This document shows, in pieces, positions 9,511-17,962 of a stretch of 64,000 nucleotides of DNA. This DNA is from Zymomonas mobilis subsp. pomaceae ATCC 29192 (lineage in GTDB: Bacteria > Pseudomonadota > Alphaproteobacteria > Sphingomonadales > Sphingomonadaceae): positions 62,001-126,000 of the forward strand of contig NC_015709.1 of assembly GCF_000218875.1 (NCBI RefSeq). The letters run 5' to 3'. Made by a program: the position numbers and the translations under genes. The notes under the pieces were generated by a model, which was not told the DNA's origin, ran no database searches, and worked only from the letters and a program-made list of their open reading frames with translations. Each line of letters begins with the position of its first letter. The stretch's first letter is position 1.

Positions 9511-10037
9511 AGCCTTGGATAAAATGGTTGCCCTTTTTGGCCTTTGTCGCGTGCTTTTTACTCTTTCGCTTTTCGTTGATGCACCCCACAAATTCGACAG
9601 TACCCTCAAAACAAATTGGCCGCGCTTTACCCGATTTTCATTTAGAACCGGCCTTATCGGACATGGCCGGTCTGTCAACGACAGATTTTAAAGATGGCCA
9701 TCCCCATTTTCTGAATATATTTGCCAGTTGGTGCCTCCCTTGTGCTGAAGAGGGCGCTTCTCTCATGGCGCTTCACGATGCAGGTATTCCGGTTATGGCG
9801 ATTGCTGTTCGTGATCGCGCAGAAGATATTACCCGTTTTCTCAACCGGCACGGTAATCCCTATCAGGCTATCGGTCAGGATCAGGGCAGTCATGTTCAAA
9901 TTGCCATTGGATCATCCGGTGTGCCTGAAAGCTTCCTTATAGATGGTCAAGGCATTATTCGCTATCAGCATATCGGCCCTATTACAGAACAGGATTTACC
10001 GCAACTGATGACGATCTGGAGACAGTTACCGTCATGA
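9507..10037 (+). CDS. ccmG: Thiol:disulfide interchange protein CcmG/DsbE
   Basis: This 176-aa membrane-tethered periplasmic thioredoxin keeps the cytochrome c CXXCH cysteines reduced for heme attachment. It has an N-terminal signal anchor (residues 6-24), the active site ASWCLPCAEE near residues 72-81, and the cis-proline region SSGVPESFLID near 139-149. The typical CcmG sequence has W-C-x-x-C with a downstream acidic residue, as here. It overlaps ccmF and ccmH at both ends. Confidence 0.93.
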   Translation: MKPWIKWLPFLAFVACFLLFRFSLMHPTNSTVPSKQIGRALPDFHLEPALSDMAGLSTTDFKDGHPHFLNIFASWCLPCAEEGASLMALHDAGIPVMAIAVRDRAEDITRFLNRHGNPYQAIGQDQGSHVQIAIGSSGVPESFLIDGQGIIRYQHIGPITEQDLPQLMTIWRQLPS

Positions 10038-10468
10038 AACCTTATTCGTTTTTCAAAAATATAGCGGTTATCATAGGTATTTTAAGCCTGTTCGTAGGCG
10101 GCACCTCCTTTGTTATGGCCGATCAACCCCATGATCCTTATGCCGATCGGCCTCTTAAAGAGGCGGCACAGGAGGATAAGGCGCAAAATTTAATGACCTC
10201 TTTACGGTGCCTCGTCTGTCAGGGGCAATCTATTGCCGATTCTAATGCAGCGATGGCCGCTGATATGCGGGCTATTGTCAGACATGATATTGAACAAGGG
10301 CAATCTCCTGAAGCTATCCGGCAATGGTTCATTGATCGTTATGGTGACTGGGTCAGTTATAAACCGACATGGTCAAAACGAAATTGGCCTTTATGGCTAT
10401 TTCCCCTTTTTGTACTACTAGGCGGTCTTCTTTTGTTACGGCGCTTATTCAGGAAAGAAAAACCATGA
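10034..10468 (+). CDS. ccmH: Cytochrome c-type biogenesis protein CcmH
   Basis: A 144-aa thiol oxidoreductase subunit of the heme ligase. Following a signal peptide (about residues 1-32) is the signature LMTSLRCLVCQGQSIADSNA with the CxxC pair (LRCLVCQ), and the helical motif MAADMRAIVRHDIEQGQSP. A C-terminal transmembrane helix follows (LPLWLFPLFVLLGGLLLL region) and the protein ends with a short basic tail. The usual length is about 150 aa. It overlaps the next gene by ATGA. Confidence 0.94.
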   Translation: MKPYSFFKNIAVIIGILSLFVGGTSFVMADQPHDPYADRPLKEAAQEDKAQNLMTSLRCLVCQGQSIADSNAAMAADMRAIVRHDIEQGQSPEAIRQWFIDRYGDWVSYKPTWSKRNWPLWLFPLFVLLGGLLLLRRLFRKEKP

Positions 10469-11109
10469 ATGGCTGGATTATAGCAGCCCTGCTATCGGCA
10501 CTTGTTTTTCTCTCCCTTTGGAAGATAGGCCGCTTACCTCTTATAGCTTTACAAGCGGTTGCCGCCGTTTTGTGTTTCGGTCTGGCTGGCTATGCTTGGC
10601 AAGGACAGCCTTTCTTAAAAGGCCATCCGGCAGAAAATATTCCGAAAAATAATCAGCAAAATGATCCGTTTATCCAGGATCGCTGGATGCTGTTTCCCCA
10701 TTATGGCGAAGATTCACGCGCCTTGATTACTTCTGATGCCTTCATTAAACAGGGACAATATGCCTATGCTGTCGGGTGGTTAAAAAGCGAAATTCGCCGC
10801 CGCCCAAAAAGTGCTATGCTTTGGACAGCTTTAGGGGATGCCTTGGTTCAGGCTTCTGATGGACGGGTTGTCCCTGCGGCTAAATTATCCTTTGAACAGG
10901 CTGAAAAACTGGCCCCTAAGTCAGCGGCTGGCCCTGCTTATTTTTATGCCGTTGCCTTGCTAGGGGAAGGACATTTAGACCAAACCCTTGTTATCTGGCA
11001 TCATTTACTAGACGAAGCCCCAGAAAAAGCCCTCTGGCGTCATAATATCGAAGAACGCATGGCTATTCTCGAAAGACTGAAAAACAGTCTATCCGATGAA
11101 AGTCATTGA
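10465..11109 (+). CDS. ccmI: CcmI/CycH-like cytochrome c biogenesis TPR protein
   Basis: The start at 10465 (MNGWIIAALLSALVFL) is chosen because it overlaps the ccmH stop like its neighbours; the frame is open further upstream, but that would overlap ccmH heavily. The 214-aa product has two N-terminal hydrophobic helices (about 3-18 and 27-44). The C-terminal part carries TPR-like repeats (QGQYAYAVGWLKSEIRRRPK, AMLWTALGDALVQASDG, AYFYAVALLGEGHLDQ). In CcmI such repeats bind the C terminus of apocytochrome c and deliver it to CcmH/F. It is shorter than full CcmI and lacks the long loop domain. It closes the operon. Confidence 0.85.
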   Translation: MNGWIIAALLSALVFLSLWKIGRLPLIALQAVAAVLCFGLAGYAWQGQPFLKGHPAENIPKNNQQNDPFIQDRWMLFPHYGEDSRALITSDAFIKQGQYAYAVGWLKSEIRRRPKSAMLWTALGDALVQASDGRVVPAAKLSFEQAEKLAPKSAAGPAYFYAVALLGEGHLDQTLVIWHHLLDEAPEKALWRHNIEERMAILERLKNSLSDESH

Positions 11110-11149
11110 ACAATAAATTATTTACCCTTGTTTTTCTTAAGAGGATGCT

Positions 11150-11635
11150 ATGAAAAAATATCTTATTTGTTGCTTGCCGCTTTTGATCGCGGCAGCCCCA
11201 TCATCGGACAAGTTGAAAACAGGACAATGGGAAGAAGTTGTCCAGAATATGGTTGTTCATGTCGATGGCCAAACCCATCCCACGGGCAAGACCGAGCGTA
11301 CTCTTCATTGTGTGAAGGAAGAAGATAGTGATCCTCGGGTCGTTTTCTCAAAAACCCAAGAACATTGCACAGTTTCTCAGCTTGACATCAAAAACGGCAA
11401 TTTTACTGTAAAACAGGCCTGCTCTTCCGAGGCGCAAGTGCCTTTCCGTGAAATGACGGTTAAGGGGAGCTATACCCCTGAAAATTACAAAATGACCTAT
11501 ACTATAGTCAGTGGTACGCCAGACCGTCCGGCCATTATGACGGCTGATATTTCTGCTCATTATATAGGCGTCTGCCCAGCATCCACCGATGCATCCCATT
11601 CTTCTTCAGGCAGAGCACCCGCTAACCCGCAATAA
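11150..11635 (+). CDS. Secreted DUF3617-type protein (first of a tandem pair)
   Basis: A 161-aa exported protein with a short cleavable signal (MKKYLICCLPLLIAAAPSS, cut near residue 16-17). The DUF3617 pattern is visible: an N-terminal GQWEEVVQNMVV strand, a cysteine in TLHCVKEED, a second cysteine in EHCTVSQLDIKNGNFT, a third in KQACSS, and the ending HYIGVCPAS. The family is periplasmic and of unknown function. The RBS (AAGAGGA) is good. It lies 40 bp after ccmI, so it might be read through from the ccm operon, but there is no evidence of a link to cytochrome maturation. The next gene is a paralogue. Confidence 0.75.
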   Translation: MKKYLICCLPLLIAAAPSSDKLKTGQWEEVVQNMVVHVDGQTHPTGKTERTLHCVKEEDSDPRVVFSKTQEHCTVSQLDIKNGNFTVKQACSSEAQVPFREMTVKGSYTPENYKMTYTIVSGTPDRPAIMTADISAHYIGVCPASTDASHSSSGRAPANPQ

Positions 11636-11749
11636 AATTTATTCTTTTCTTTATGTTAAGCCTTCGGCTTTTATAAAAGAACCTGAATTTTAGGATAGCA
11701 CTCGGCTGCCACATCAACAGTTCAACAGAATATGGTAAAGGAAAGATGC

Positions 11750-12241
11750 ATGAAAAGACTTTGGCTTCTCTCATGGCCTCTGCTGCTAGCCGCAGCGCCT
11801 GCCGATTCTGATTATCTAGCGGCTGGTCAGTGGCAGTCCTCAATTGATATTGAAACTGTGACCTTGGATGGTAAGCTGCTGCCGGATAAAAAACCTGCAA
11901 CATTACAGCCTGTCCGTTGTGTCAAAAATACCGAAAATAAACCCATGACCTTCTTTGCTTATTCTGATGATCCCGAATGTCAGATCATTTCTTTGGTCGC
12001 AGGGAAGGGGCATGTGGCTATGAAAGGTGTATGCAGTCGAAACGGTAAAAATTTGACGGGGATTGAAACAGACGGCAGCTATCATTTGCGTGATTATGAT
12101 ATGGCTTATATTCTGCACAATGATGAATCCGGCCATAATATGGAAATAAAAGGCCATATGACCGGCCATTATTTGGGGCTTTGCCCTGCGAGTGACAAAA
12201 ACTCAGGCGAGATTACACTACCTAAAAAAACTATACCCTGA
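11750..12241 (+). CDS. Secreted DUF3617-type protein (second of a tandem pair)
   Basis: The 163-aa product starts MKRLWLLSWPLLLAAAPADS, again a signal peptide. I place the start at 11750 because AAAGGAAAG precedes it; an in-frame ATG at 11732 would add six residues. It shares the whole pattern of the upstream gene: AAGQWQSSI, PVRCVKN, PECQIISLVAGKGHVAMKGVC, and the ending HYLGLCPASDK. The two genes are therefore a diverged tandem duplication. Function is unknown; a periplasmic or envelope role is inferred from the signal peptide. Confidence 0.72.
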   Translation: MKRLWLLSWPLLLAAAPADSDYLAAGQWQSSIDIETVTLDGKLLPDKKPATLQPVRCVKNTENKPMTFFAYSDDPECQIISLVAGKGHVAMKGVCSRNGKNLTGIETDGSYHLRDYDMAYILHNDESGHNMEIKGHMTGHYLGLCPASDKNSGEITLPKKTIP

Positions 12242-12475
12242 CTAAGAAACTATACCTTAAAAAAAGCTACCGGCCTTTTTTAATCAAAAGGGCAATTTTT
12301 GATGAAGGTTATAATCTGAGGTCTTAAACCTACGGATTGCCTATAGGACGCTTTATCCAATAGTCCAATAGCATGCCTTTGATGCTCTGTCTTACGGTTA
12401 CGGCGCGCCGCTTTTCGAGGCGACTATTCTTGATACAGGGTGTATTTTTCCTATTTTTCGGACAGTTTCAGACAG
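12242..12475. other. Intergenic DNA downstream of the DUF3617 pair
   Basis: About 230 bp between the end of the second DUF3617 gene and the rpmJ terminators. I see no ORF, tRNA or clear promoter. It contains a short GC-rich stretch around 12400-12425 in otherwise AT-rich DNA. Confidence 0.4.
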
Positions 12476-12508
12476 AAAAAAAGGCCAATGGAAAACCATA
12501 GGCCTTTT
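12476..12508 (-). terminator. Rho-independent terminator downstream of rpmJ
   Basis: On the minus strand AAAAGGCCTATGG pairs with CCATTGGCCTTTT around a TTTT loop and runs into a stretch of T. It lies beyond the rpmJ stop and a second palindrome (12537-12560), so rpmJ appears to have two hairpins in series. Confidence 0.8.
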
Positions 12509-12536
12509 AATAAAGCATCTGTTTAAAAAAACAGAC

Positions 12537-12560
12537 AAGCTATAGCCTAGGCTATAGCTT
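12537..12560. terminator. 24-bp perfect palindrome after rpmJ
   Basis: The two 12-base arms AAGCTATAGCCT and AGGCTATAGCTT are exact inverse repeats with no spacer. In the rpmJ direction it is followed by GTCTG and seven T, so it can act as a terminator. A perfect spacerless palindrome can also form a cruciform or bind a dimeric protein. The terminator reading is favoured by position. Confidence 0.6.
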
Positions 12561-12571
12561 CATCATCTGCA

Positions 12572-12697
12572 TCAACCTTGACGGGCTTTAAAACGACGCA
12601 CCGTCTTATTGATGATATAAGTGCGGCCACGCCGGCGAATCACCCGATTGTCGCGATGGCGCTCTTTTAATGATTTGAGCGAATTGCGGATTTTCAT
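12572..12697 (-). CDS. rpmJ: 50S ribosomal protein L36
   Basis: A 41-aa basic protein: [20 protein letters not shown], then [21 protein letters not shown]. This is the long alphaproteobacterial form of L36, which lacks the four zinc-binding cysteines and histidine of the short form (no Cys in the sequence). It binds 23S rRNA in the large subunit. It is easy to miss because of its length. It is monocistronic on the minus strand with its own terminators. Confidence 0.95.
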   Translation of the reverse strand: MKIRNSLKSLKERHRDNRVIRRRGRTYIINKTVRRFKARQG

Positions 12698-12937
12698 GGC
12701 CGGACTACCTGCCTTCATCTTGAATTAGGAAAAATGAGGCCTCTGCCTATTCGTTGAAAGACGGTAAGTCAAGGGGATAAGCTATATATTCCGATAGAAA
12801 GCCCGTATTTTTAAAGAATACGCTCTGCCTATCTCTTCCATCATGAGGTCTCATTCATAAAATAGGCATGTTTTTTCTTTATGATTTTAAAAAATTTCTC
12901 TTTCTAGGGTGACAGCCTGATAGAGAAGGCGTTGTTC

Positions 12938-13813
12938 GTGTGGATGGAGACTATGTTGAGGCCTTTAATGATAAAATCCCAAAAAACAGGCGATAAGGTT
13001 ATCCAATCGGCCTTGCGGCACAGTTTTCAGAAAAAACTAACAGCCAAGCTAGTGCGCTACAAATCTAAGATGCTCTTTTCTTGTCTGCTCTCAGTTACCT
13101 TAAGCGGCAGTATGTTTCTTTCTGCCTGTGCAGGGGGCAAGCACATGCCCGTCGAGGTCACACGATTTCATACAGCCCAACTTGTAGCGGGGGGCAGTCT
13201 AGCGATAATGCCACATGATCCGACGATGAAAAATACGTTTGAATATCAAAAATACAGTGCAAGTCTGGCGACAATCCTGACACAGGTGGGCTTTCAGGTT
13301 GTTCCCAATCCCCAACAAGCTGATTTTATCCTGACATATGATGTCATGCGCGGCACGCGGTATCAAAATAATGCCATTAATGCCGGAGATAATCGTCCCC
13401 ATGGGGGCATCAGCATGGGCGGTGGTTACGGTAGCGGTGGCGGCGGCTTTGGGGGCGGTTTTGGCGGCGGCGGCATCGGCTTCGGTGGGGGATGGGGCGG
13501 TGGTGGCACCGGCGGAATTAGTATTGGCGGAGGCGGCGGAGGTGGCCGTTATGGTGGCGGCGGCGGCGGGATCAGCACCGGATTTTCTATTCCGGTTGGT
13601 AATGGTTATCGTACAAGCCCAAGAGTAGAAACCATGCTAACAGCCCAACTTAGCCGTCATGATACGCATCAGGTTATCTGGGAAGGCCATGCCAAAACGC
13701 AGGCAAAAAGTAACGCACCAGAAGGCAATCCTGATTGGGCGGTCAATCGGTTAGCTACGGCTATGTTCAGTAATTTCCCCGGCCCTTCAGGCGAAATGGA
13801 AAAAATAAAATGA
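12938..13813 (+). CDS. Glycine-rich DUF4136-like lipoprotein
   Basis: The likely start is among TTG 12932, GTG 12938 and ATG 12944, all just after AGAGAAGG; 12938 is given. A shorter start at 13070 ([13 protein letters not shown]) would place the signal peptide right at the N terminus. The lipobox LSAC follows ([10 protein letters not shown]), so the mature protein should be a lipoprotein. Then comes a DUF4136-like segment ([48 protein letters not shown]). A stretch of about 55 residues, mostly glycine (13400-13570), follows, and then the closing strand region ([26 protein letters not shown]). The gene overlaps the next by ATGA. Function is unknown. Confidence 0.72.
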   Translation: MWMETMLRPLMIKSQKTGDKVIQSALRHSFQKKLTAKLVRYKSKMLFSCLLSVTLSGSMFLSACAGGKHMPVEVTRFHTAQLVAGGSLAIMPHDPTMKNTFEYQKYSASLATILTQVGFQVVPNPQQADFILTYDVMRGTRYQNNAINAGDNRPHGGISMGGGYGSGGGGFGGGFGGGGIGFGGGWGGGGTGGISIGGGGGGGRYGGGGGGISTGFSIPVGNGYRTSPRVETMLTAQLSRHDTHQVIWEGHAKTQAKSNAPEGNPDWAVNRLATAMFSNFPGPSGEMEKIK

Positions 13814-14952
13814 CTATTCACATAAATGCTGCTTTTGATGGTGGTAATATTTATGTTCTCAATCAGAACGGCGCTCAATTTGATCTGGAGATTATAAAAG
13901 ATAATCAATCAGATTTTTATCAGTGGTTTTATTTTAAAGTAACGGGTGCCAAGGGGCAGCCCTTGGAATTAGCTATCCATAATTGCGAGTCTTCCGCATT
14001 TCCAGCGGGTTGGGAAGATTATAAGGCGCGGGTTTCGGAAGACCGTTGTGATTGGCATCTGGCAGATACACACTATGAGGACGGGATATTAACGATCCGT
14101 TATACGCCCAAGCAAAATATTGTTTATTTTGCCTATTTTGCTCCTTATTCCATGGAACGCCATCATGATTTGATTGCCCGTATTTCGGGTTGTTCTGGGG
14201 TCGGCTATGAACAATTGGGCACTAGTCTGGATGGCCAGAGTATTGATTGCCTGACAATGGGGGAGGGGCAGCGTTCAATATGGCTTATGGCACGCCAGCA
14301 TCCGGGTGAAACCATGGCCGAATGGTGGATGGAAGGTGCGCTTGAACGATTGACCGATGAAAATGATAGTGTCGCACGTCTTTTGCGTCAGAAAGCCCGA
14401 TTTCACATCGTCCCTAATATGAATCCAGATGGGTCTAGCCGTGGTCATCTGCGTACAAATGCCGCCGGTGCCAATCTTAACCGCGAATGGGCAGAACCGA
14501 CTAAAGAACGCAGTCCTGAAGTTTTGGCTGTCCGCAATCATATGGATAAAACGGGCGTTGATTTTGTGATGGATGTTCACGGGGATGAAGCTATTCCGCA
14601 TGTTTTCCTTGCCGGTTTTGAAGGTATTCCCGACCTCAAACGTGAACAGGACAAGCTATTCAGACGTTATCGGAATAAACTGGCTAAATATACGCCCGAT
14701 TTTCAGAGGAGTTTTGGCTATGGTGAAGATGCTGCGGGACAGGCCAATCTTGCCTTAGCTACTAACCAATTGGCTTATCGTTTTAAGGCTATTTCGATGA
14801 CTCTCGAAATGCCCTTTAAAGACCATATCGACGTAGAAGACCCCAAAAGAGGTTGGTCACCGGAAAGATCCAAACAATTGGCAAGAGATTGCCTGGCAGT
14901 TTTAGCCGATTTTATTGATAACTTGCCCTTCTCTGGAAATGATCTTGCGTAG
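13810..14952 (+). CDS. M14-family zinc carboxypeptidase (cytosolic carboxypeptidase-like)
   Basis: A 380-aa protein with no signal peptide. Residues 1-120 form an N-terminal beta domain like that before bacterial CCP-type M14 peptidases ([28 protein letters not shown]). The catalytic domain has zinc ligands His164 and Glu167 in [16 protein letters not shown], substrate-binding [23 protein letters not shown] (about residues 205-227), third ligand His257 in MDVHGDE, and general base Glu333 in TLEMPF. All key residues are intact, so it is probably active. The substrate is unknown; related enzymes trim C-terminal residues from proteins or peptides. It overlaps the lipoprotein gene, suggesting co-translation. 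Confidence 0.88.
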   Translation: MTIHINAAFDGGNIYVLNQNGAQFDLEIIKDNQSDFYQWFYFKVTGAKGQPLELAIHNCESSAFPAGWEDYKARVSEDRCDWHLADTHYEDGILTIRYTPKQNIVYFAYFAPYSMERHHDLIARISGCSGVGYEQLGTSLDGQSIDCLTMGEGQRSIWLMARQHPGETMAEWWMEGALERLTDENDSVARLLRQKARFHIVPNMNPDGSSRGHLRTNAAGANLNREWAEPTKERSPEVLAVRNHMDKTGVDFVMDVHGDEAIPHVFLAGFEGIPDLKREQDKLFRRYRNKLAKYTPDFQRSFGYGEDAAGQANLALATNQLAYRFKAISMTLEMPFKDHIDVEDPKRGWSPERSKQLARDCLAVLADFIDNLPFSGNDLA

Positions 14953-14978
14953 CGAAACTATTAGGGGCAATCGTAATT

Positions 14979-15134
14979 TTGCTTCTGATAGCAGTTTTAA
15001 TAAAGACGATAGCCGCTATTAGTAAAAGTCGTTGGTCTGCATCATTTTCACGAAAGTTGATGGCATTTTTGCTGACCATGCAGGCTGTCGGCGTTAATTA
15101 TGCATGGCTTCTGTTGTTGATTCGGAAATTGTAA
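14979..15134 (+). CDS. Possible 51-aa membrane peptide
   Basis: A short open frame from TTG at 14979 to TAA at 15132. The product reads roughly LLLIAVLIKTIAAISKSRWS, then SFSRKLMAFLLTMQAVGV, then NYAWLLLLIRKL: two hydrophobic stretches joined by a basic loop. The GGGG at 14964-14967 lies about 11 bases before the TTG. The frame follows the carboxypeptidase stop closely and ends 49 bp before gpmA. Composition favours a small membrane protein, but length and start codon leave it uncertain, and I recognise no family. Confidence 0.35.
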   Translation: MLLIAVLIKTIAAISKSRWSASFSRKLMAFLLTMQAVGVNYAWLLLLIRKL

Positions 15135-15183
15135 CGGTTTACCGAACTAACAAATAACGAAGAGATATTGAAAGGAGTGGAAT

Positions 15184-15870
15184 ATGCCCACGCTCGTTTT
15201 GTCCCGTCACGGACAGTCCGAATGGAACCTTGAAAACCGTTTCACCGGCTGGTGGGATGTTAATCTGACTGAACAGGGTGTTCAGGAAGCTTTGGCCGGC
15301 GGTAAGGCTCTTGCTGATAAGGGTTTCGAATTCGATATCGCTTTTACCAGTGTGCTTACCCGCGCTATCAAAACGACCAATCTTATTCTTGAAGCCGGTA
15401 AAAGCCTTTGGGTCCCGACTGAAAAAGATTGGCGTTTGAATGAACGTCACTATGGTGGTCTGACTGGCCTTAACAAGGCCGAAACGGCTGCCAAGCATGG
15501 TGAAGAACAGGTTCATATCTGGCGTCGTTCTTATGACGTTCCACCGCCTCCGATGGAAAAAGGCGATAAATTCGATCTTTCCGGTGATCGTCGTTATGCT
15601 GGTATTCCTATTCCAGTAACCGAAAGCCTGAAAGACACTGTTGCTCGCGTGCTGCCTTATTGGGAAGAACGCATTGCTCCCGAACTGAAAGCCGGCAAGC
15701 GCGTTTTGATCGGTGCTCACGGTAACTCATTGCGTGCTCTCGTTAAGCATCTGTCGAAGATGTCGGATGATGAAATCGTGAAGTTCGAACTGCCAACGGG
15801 TCAACCTTTGGTTTATGAACTGAATGATGATCTCACGCCGAAGGATCGTTATTTCCTTAACGAGCGTTGA
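15184..15870 (+). CDS. gpmA: 2,3-bisphosphoglycerate-dependent phosphoglycerate mutase
   Basis: The 228-aa glycolytic enzyme interconverts 3- and 2-phosphoglycerate in the lower part of the Entner-Doudoroff route. Phospho-acceptor His9 sits in [10 protein letters not shown], with Glu87 in [10 protein letters not shown] and the second histidine His179 in [14 protein letters not shown]. The length is that of a short dPGM. A strong RBS (AAAGGAG) precedes the ATG, and codon choice (CGT, GGT, AAC) differs from neighbours in the way expected of a very highly expressed gene. Confidence 0.97.
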   Translation: MPTLVLSRHGQSEWNLENRFTGWWDVNLTEQGVQEALAGGKALADKGFEFDIAFTSVLTRAIKTTNLILEAGKSLWVPTEKDWRLNERHYGGLTGLNKAETAAKHGEEQVHIWRRSYDVPPPPMEKGDKFDLSGDRRYAGIPIPVTESLKDTVARVLPYWEERIAPELKAGKRVLIGAHGNSLRALVKHLSKMSDDEIVKFELPTGQPLVYELNDDLTPKDRYFLNER

Positions 15871-15899
15871 TTATAAGTCCTTATTTATAAGGCTTTTCA

Positions 15900-15945
15900 T
15901 TTCCGGTCAGGGAGAAATCCTTGGCCGGAAAGTCGTTTTAGGCCT
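15900..15945 (+). terminator. Terminator after gpmA
   Basis: TTTCCGGTCAGG (15900-15911) pairs with CCTTGGCCGGAAA (15919-15931), with one mismatch or bulge, followed by GTCGTTTTAGG and then a run of six T. It stands 30 bp after the gpmA stop. Confidence 0.75.
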
Positions 15946-16190
15946 TTTTTCTAAAAATTAATCTATTTGTTTAGACCTCTTAGAATTGACATTTATTTAT
16001 AATTTAAAAAATAAAATAACACTTCTTATAAAAAATTATTCCCCTCTTTATGGAACATAAAAATTAACAAAATGTTCTATATATAGACAATAAATTATCA
16101 TAAAATTTAGACTATTCTATTTTCTTCTTAAAATTTTAAGAAATTTAATTTTCTAAAAAGATAATAATTTGTTTTCCAGAGAGGAATTCT
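15946..16190. other. AT-rich upstream region of ldhA
   Basis: About 245 bp of AT-rich DNA between the gpmA terminator and ldhA. It must hold the ldhA promoter. TTGACA at 15987-15992 followed by TATAAT-like AT-rich sequence is a plausible candidate (the TTATAATTT at about 15999-16007 is too close for an ideal spacing). No ORF or structured RNA is recognised. Confidence 0.4.
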
Positions 16191-17186
16191 ATGCGCGTCG
16201 CGATATTCAGTTCGAAAAACTATGATCATCATTCCATTGAAAAAGAAAATAAGCATTATGGACATGATCTTATCTTCCTGAATGAACGACTAACTAGAAA
16301 AACAGCGCCCAAAGCAAAGGGCTCTCAAGCTGTATGTATTTTTGTCAATGATGAAGCTGACGCCGAAGTTCTCGAAATTCTCGCTGAACTAGGTATCAAA
16401 TTAATTGCTTTACGCTGTGCCGGTTATAATAACGTTGATCTAGAAACTGCTAAAAAATTAAATCTTAAAGTCGTTCGTGTTCCAGCCTACTCTCCTTATT
16501 CAGTCGCTGAATATGCCGTTGGAATGTTGCTTACGCTTAATCGACAGATTTCACGTGGTCTACACCGTGTCCGAGATAATAACTTTTCTCTGGAAGGTCT
16601 AATCGGTCTTGATATCCATAAAAAGACGGTCGGTATTATTGGGGTTGGCCATATCGGAAGTGTCTTTGCCCATATTATGAAGCATGGCTTCGGGGCTAAT
16701 GTTATTGCCTATGCCCCCCGTCCTAAGCCAGAGCAGGCAGAGAAGATCGGTTTTCAGCATGTTTCTTTGGAAGAACTTATTGAAACCAGTGACATTATCT
16801 CGCTTCATTGTCCTTTAACCCCTGAAAATCATTATATGATTAATAAAAATACCTTAGCTAAAGCTAAAAAAGGGTTTTATTTGATTAATACGAGCCGTGG
16901 GGGGCTGGTAGATACGAAGGCTGTTATTCATGCCCTAAAGTCTAAACATTTAGGCGGTTATGCTGCGGATGTTTATGAAGAAGAGGGGCCTTTATTTTTT
17001 GAAAATCATGCCGATGATATTATTGATGATGACATATTGGAACGCCTGATTTCATTTCCTAATGTAGTCTTTACGGGCCATCAGGCCTTCCTGACAAAAG
17101 AAGCGCTTTCGAATATTGCTCATAGCATTTTACAGGATATTTCGGATGCAGAAGCCGGTAAAAAATTGCCGGATGCTTTGGTCTAA
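16191..17186 (+). CDS. ldhA: D-lactate dehydrogenase
   Basis: A 331-aa member of the D-2-hydroxyacid dehydrogenase family that reduces pyruvate to D-lactate. The Rossmann motif GVGHIG is at 151-156. The catalytic residues are Arg236 (NTSRGGLVD), Glu265 (DVYEEEG) and His297 (FTGHQAFLT). The extended LFFENHADDIIDDD loop is typical of fermentative LdhA. At the end of the second Rossmann strand it reads AYAPRP where NAD-specific homologues have a DP pair (E. coli FDPYP). The usual ribose-binding Asp is thus Ala175 and is followed by Arg177. A GAGAGGAATT ribosome site precedes the ATG, and the gene appears monocistronic. Confidence 0.95.
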   Translation: MRVAIFSSKNYDHHSIEKENKHYGHDLIFLNERLTRKTAPKAKGSQAVCIFVNDEADAEVLEILAELGIKLIALRCAGYNNVDLETAKKLNLKVVRVPAYSPYSVAEYAVGMLLTLNRQISRGLHRVRDNNFSLEGLIGLDIHKKTVGIIGVGHIGSVFAHIMKHGFGANVIAYAPRPKPEQAEKIGFQHVSLEELIETSDIISLHCPLTPENHYMINKNTLAKAKKGFYLINTSRGGLVDTKAVIHALKSKHLGGYAADVYEEEGPLFFENHADDIIDDDILERLISFPNVVFTGHQAFLTKEALSNIAHSILQDISDAEAGKKLPDALV

Positions 17187-17297
17187 TATCTGAAATTATA
17201 ATTTTAATCTAAAAGGCAAGGTTAAGTCGTTCTAGGAAATTTAAAGCTGTTTTTATAAAAGCAGTCCTTATATTAGAAACAAGATTCTCTCCTTAAC

Positions 17298-17807
17298 ATG
17301 CTTTCAAGAGGAATTTCAGCCTTGGGCGGAAATGCTTTTCCTATGACATATCATTCCCATGTTCAACATAGCGGTGTTGAGTTATTAAACGCTGCAAAAA
17401 CCGCTTTATTAAAAGCAGGAGAACAATGGACTGCTATGCGAAGCGCTGTTTTTGAGGCGTTATCTCAATTTAATACGCCTGCTTCTGCCTATGACATTGC
17501 TGATATTGTCTCAAAATCACAGGGCCGTCGAGTTGCAGCCAATAGTATTTATCGTATTCTCGATATTTTTGTCAGTGCGAATCTAGCTCATCGCGTAGAA
17601 AGCGCTAATGCTTATATCGTTAATGCCCATCCAGAATGTCGGCATGACTGTATTTTTTTGGTTTGCGACCAATGTAATCGGGTTGTTCATATTGATAATG
17701 ATCAAATAAGTACTTCGCTGCATGAAATTGTGACAAAAAATAACTTCAAAGTGGAGCGATCTGTTATCGAAATAAGAGGGCAGTGTGCTGATTGTTCAGT
17801 AGTTTAA
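17298..17807 (+). CDS. zur: Fur-family regulator, probably Zur
   Basis: A 169-aa metal-dependent repressor. The winged helix spans about residues 25-95 (QWTAMRSAVFEALSQF, SAYDIADIVSKSQGRRVAANSIYRILDIFVSANLAHRVES), with the ANSIYRIL recognition helix typical of the family. The dimerisation domain has two zinc-structural pairs, CDQC and CADC, plus HPECRHDCIFLVC. The general make-up (long N terminus, C-terminal CxxC) is nearer Zur than Fur, but the regulatory metal cannot be proved from sequence. An in-frame ATG at 17343 (MTYHSH) is an alternative start. Confidence 0.8.
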   Translation: MLSRGISALGGNAFPMTYHSHVQHSGVELLNAAKTALLKAGEQWTAMRSAVFEALSQFNTPASAYDIADIVSKSQGRRVAANSIYRILDIFVSANLAHRVESANAYIVNAHPECRHDCIFLVCDQCNRVVHIDNDQISTSLHEIVTKNNFKVERSVIEIRGQCADCSVV

Positions 17808-17962
17808 TCTGTTGCAATGACTCTTCGCCCCAAAAGCTTTTGTAACTTTTATGTCGCAGTTTTTGGTTATATTCTCTGACTATCTATCCAAGCTGTTCAC
17901 CTTTGGGACTAATTGATTTAGTTAAAGAGCTTAATTTCGGTTTGATTTAAGGCCTTAAGCTT

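Noticed and set aside
13338-13628. An alanine/valine-rich frame across the glycine-rich tract
   Set aside because: It is the shifted reading of the GGC/GGT repeats (giving GCG/GTG codons) inside the lipoprotein gene.
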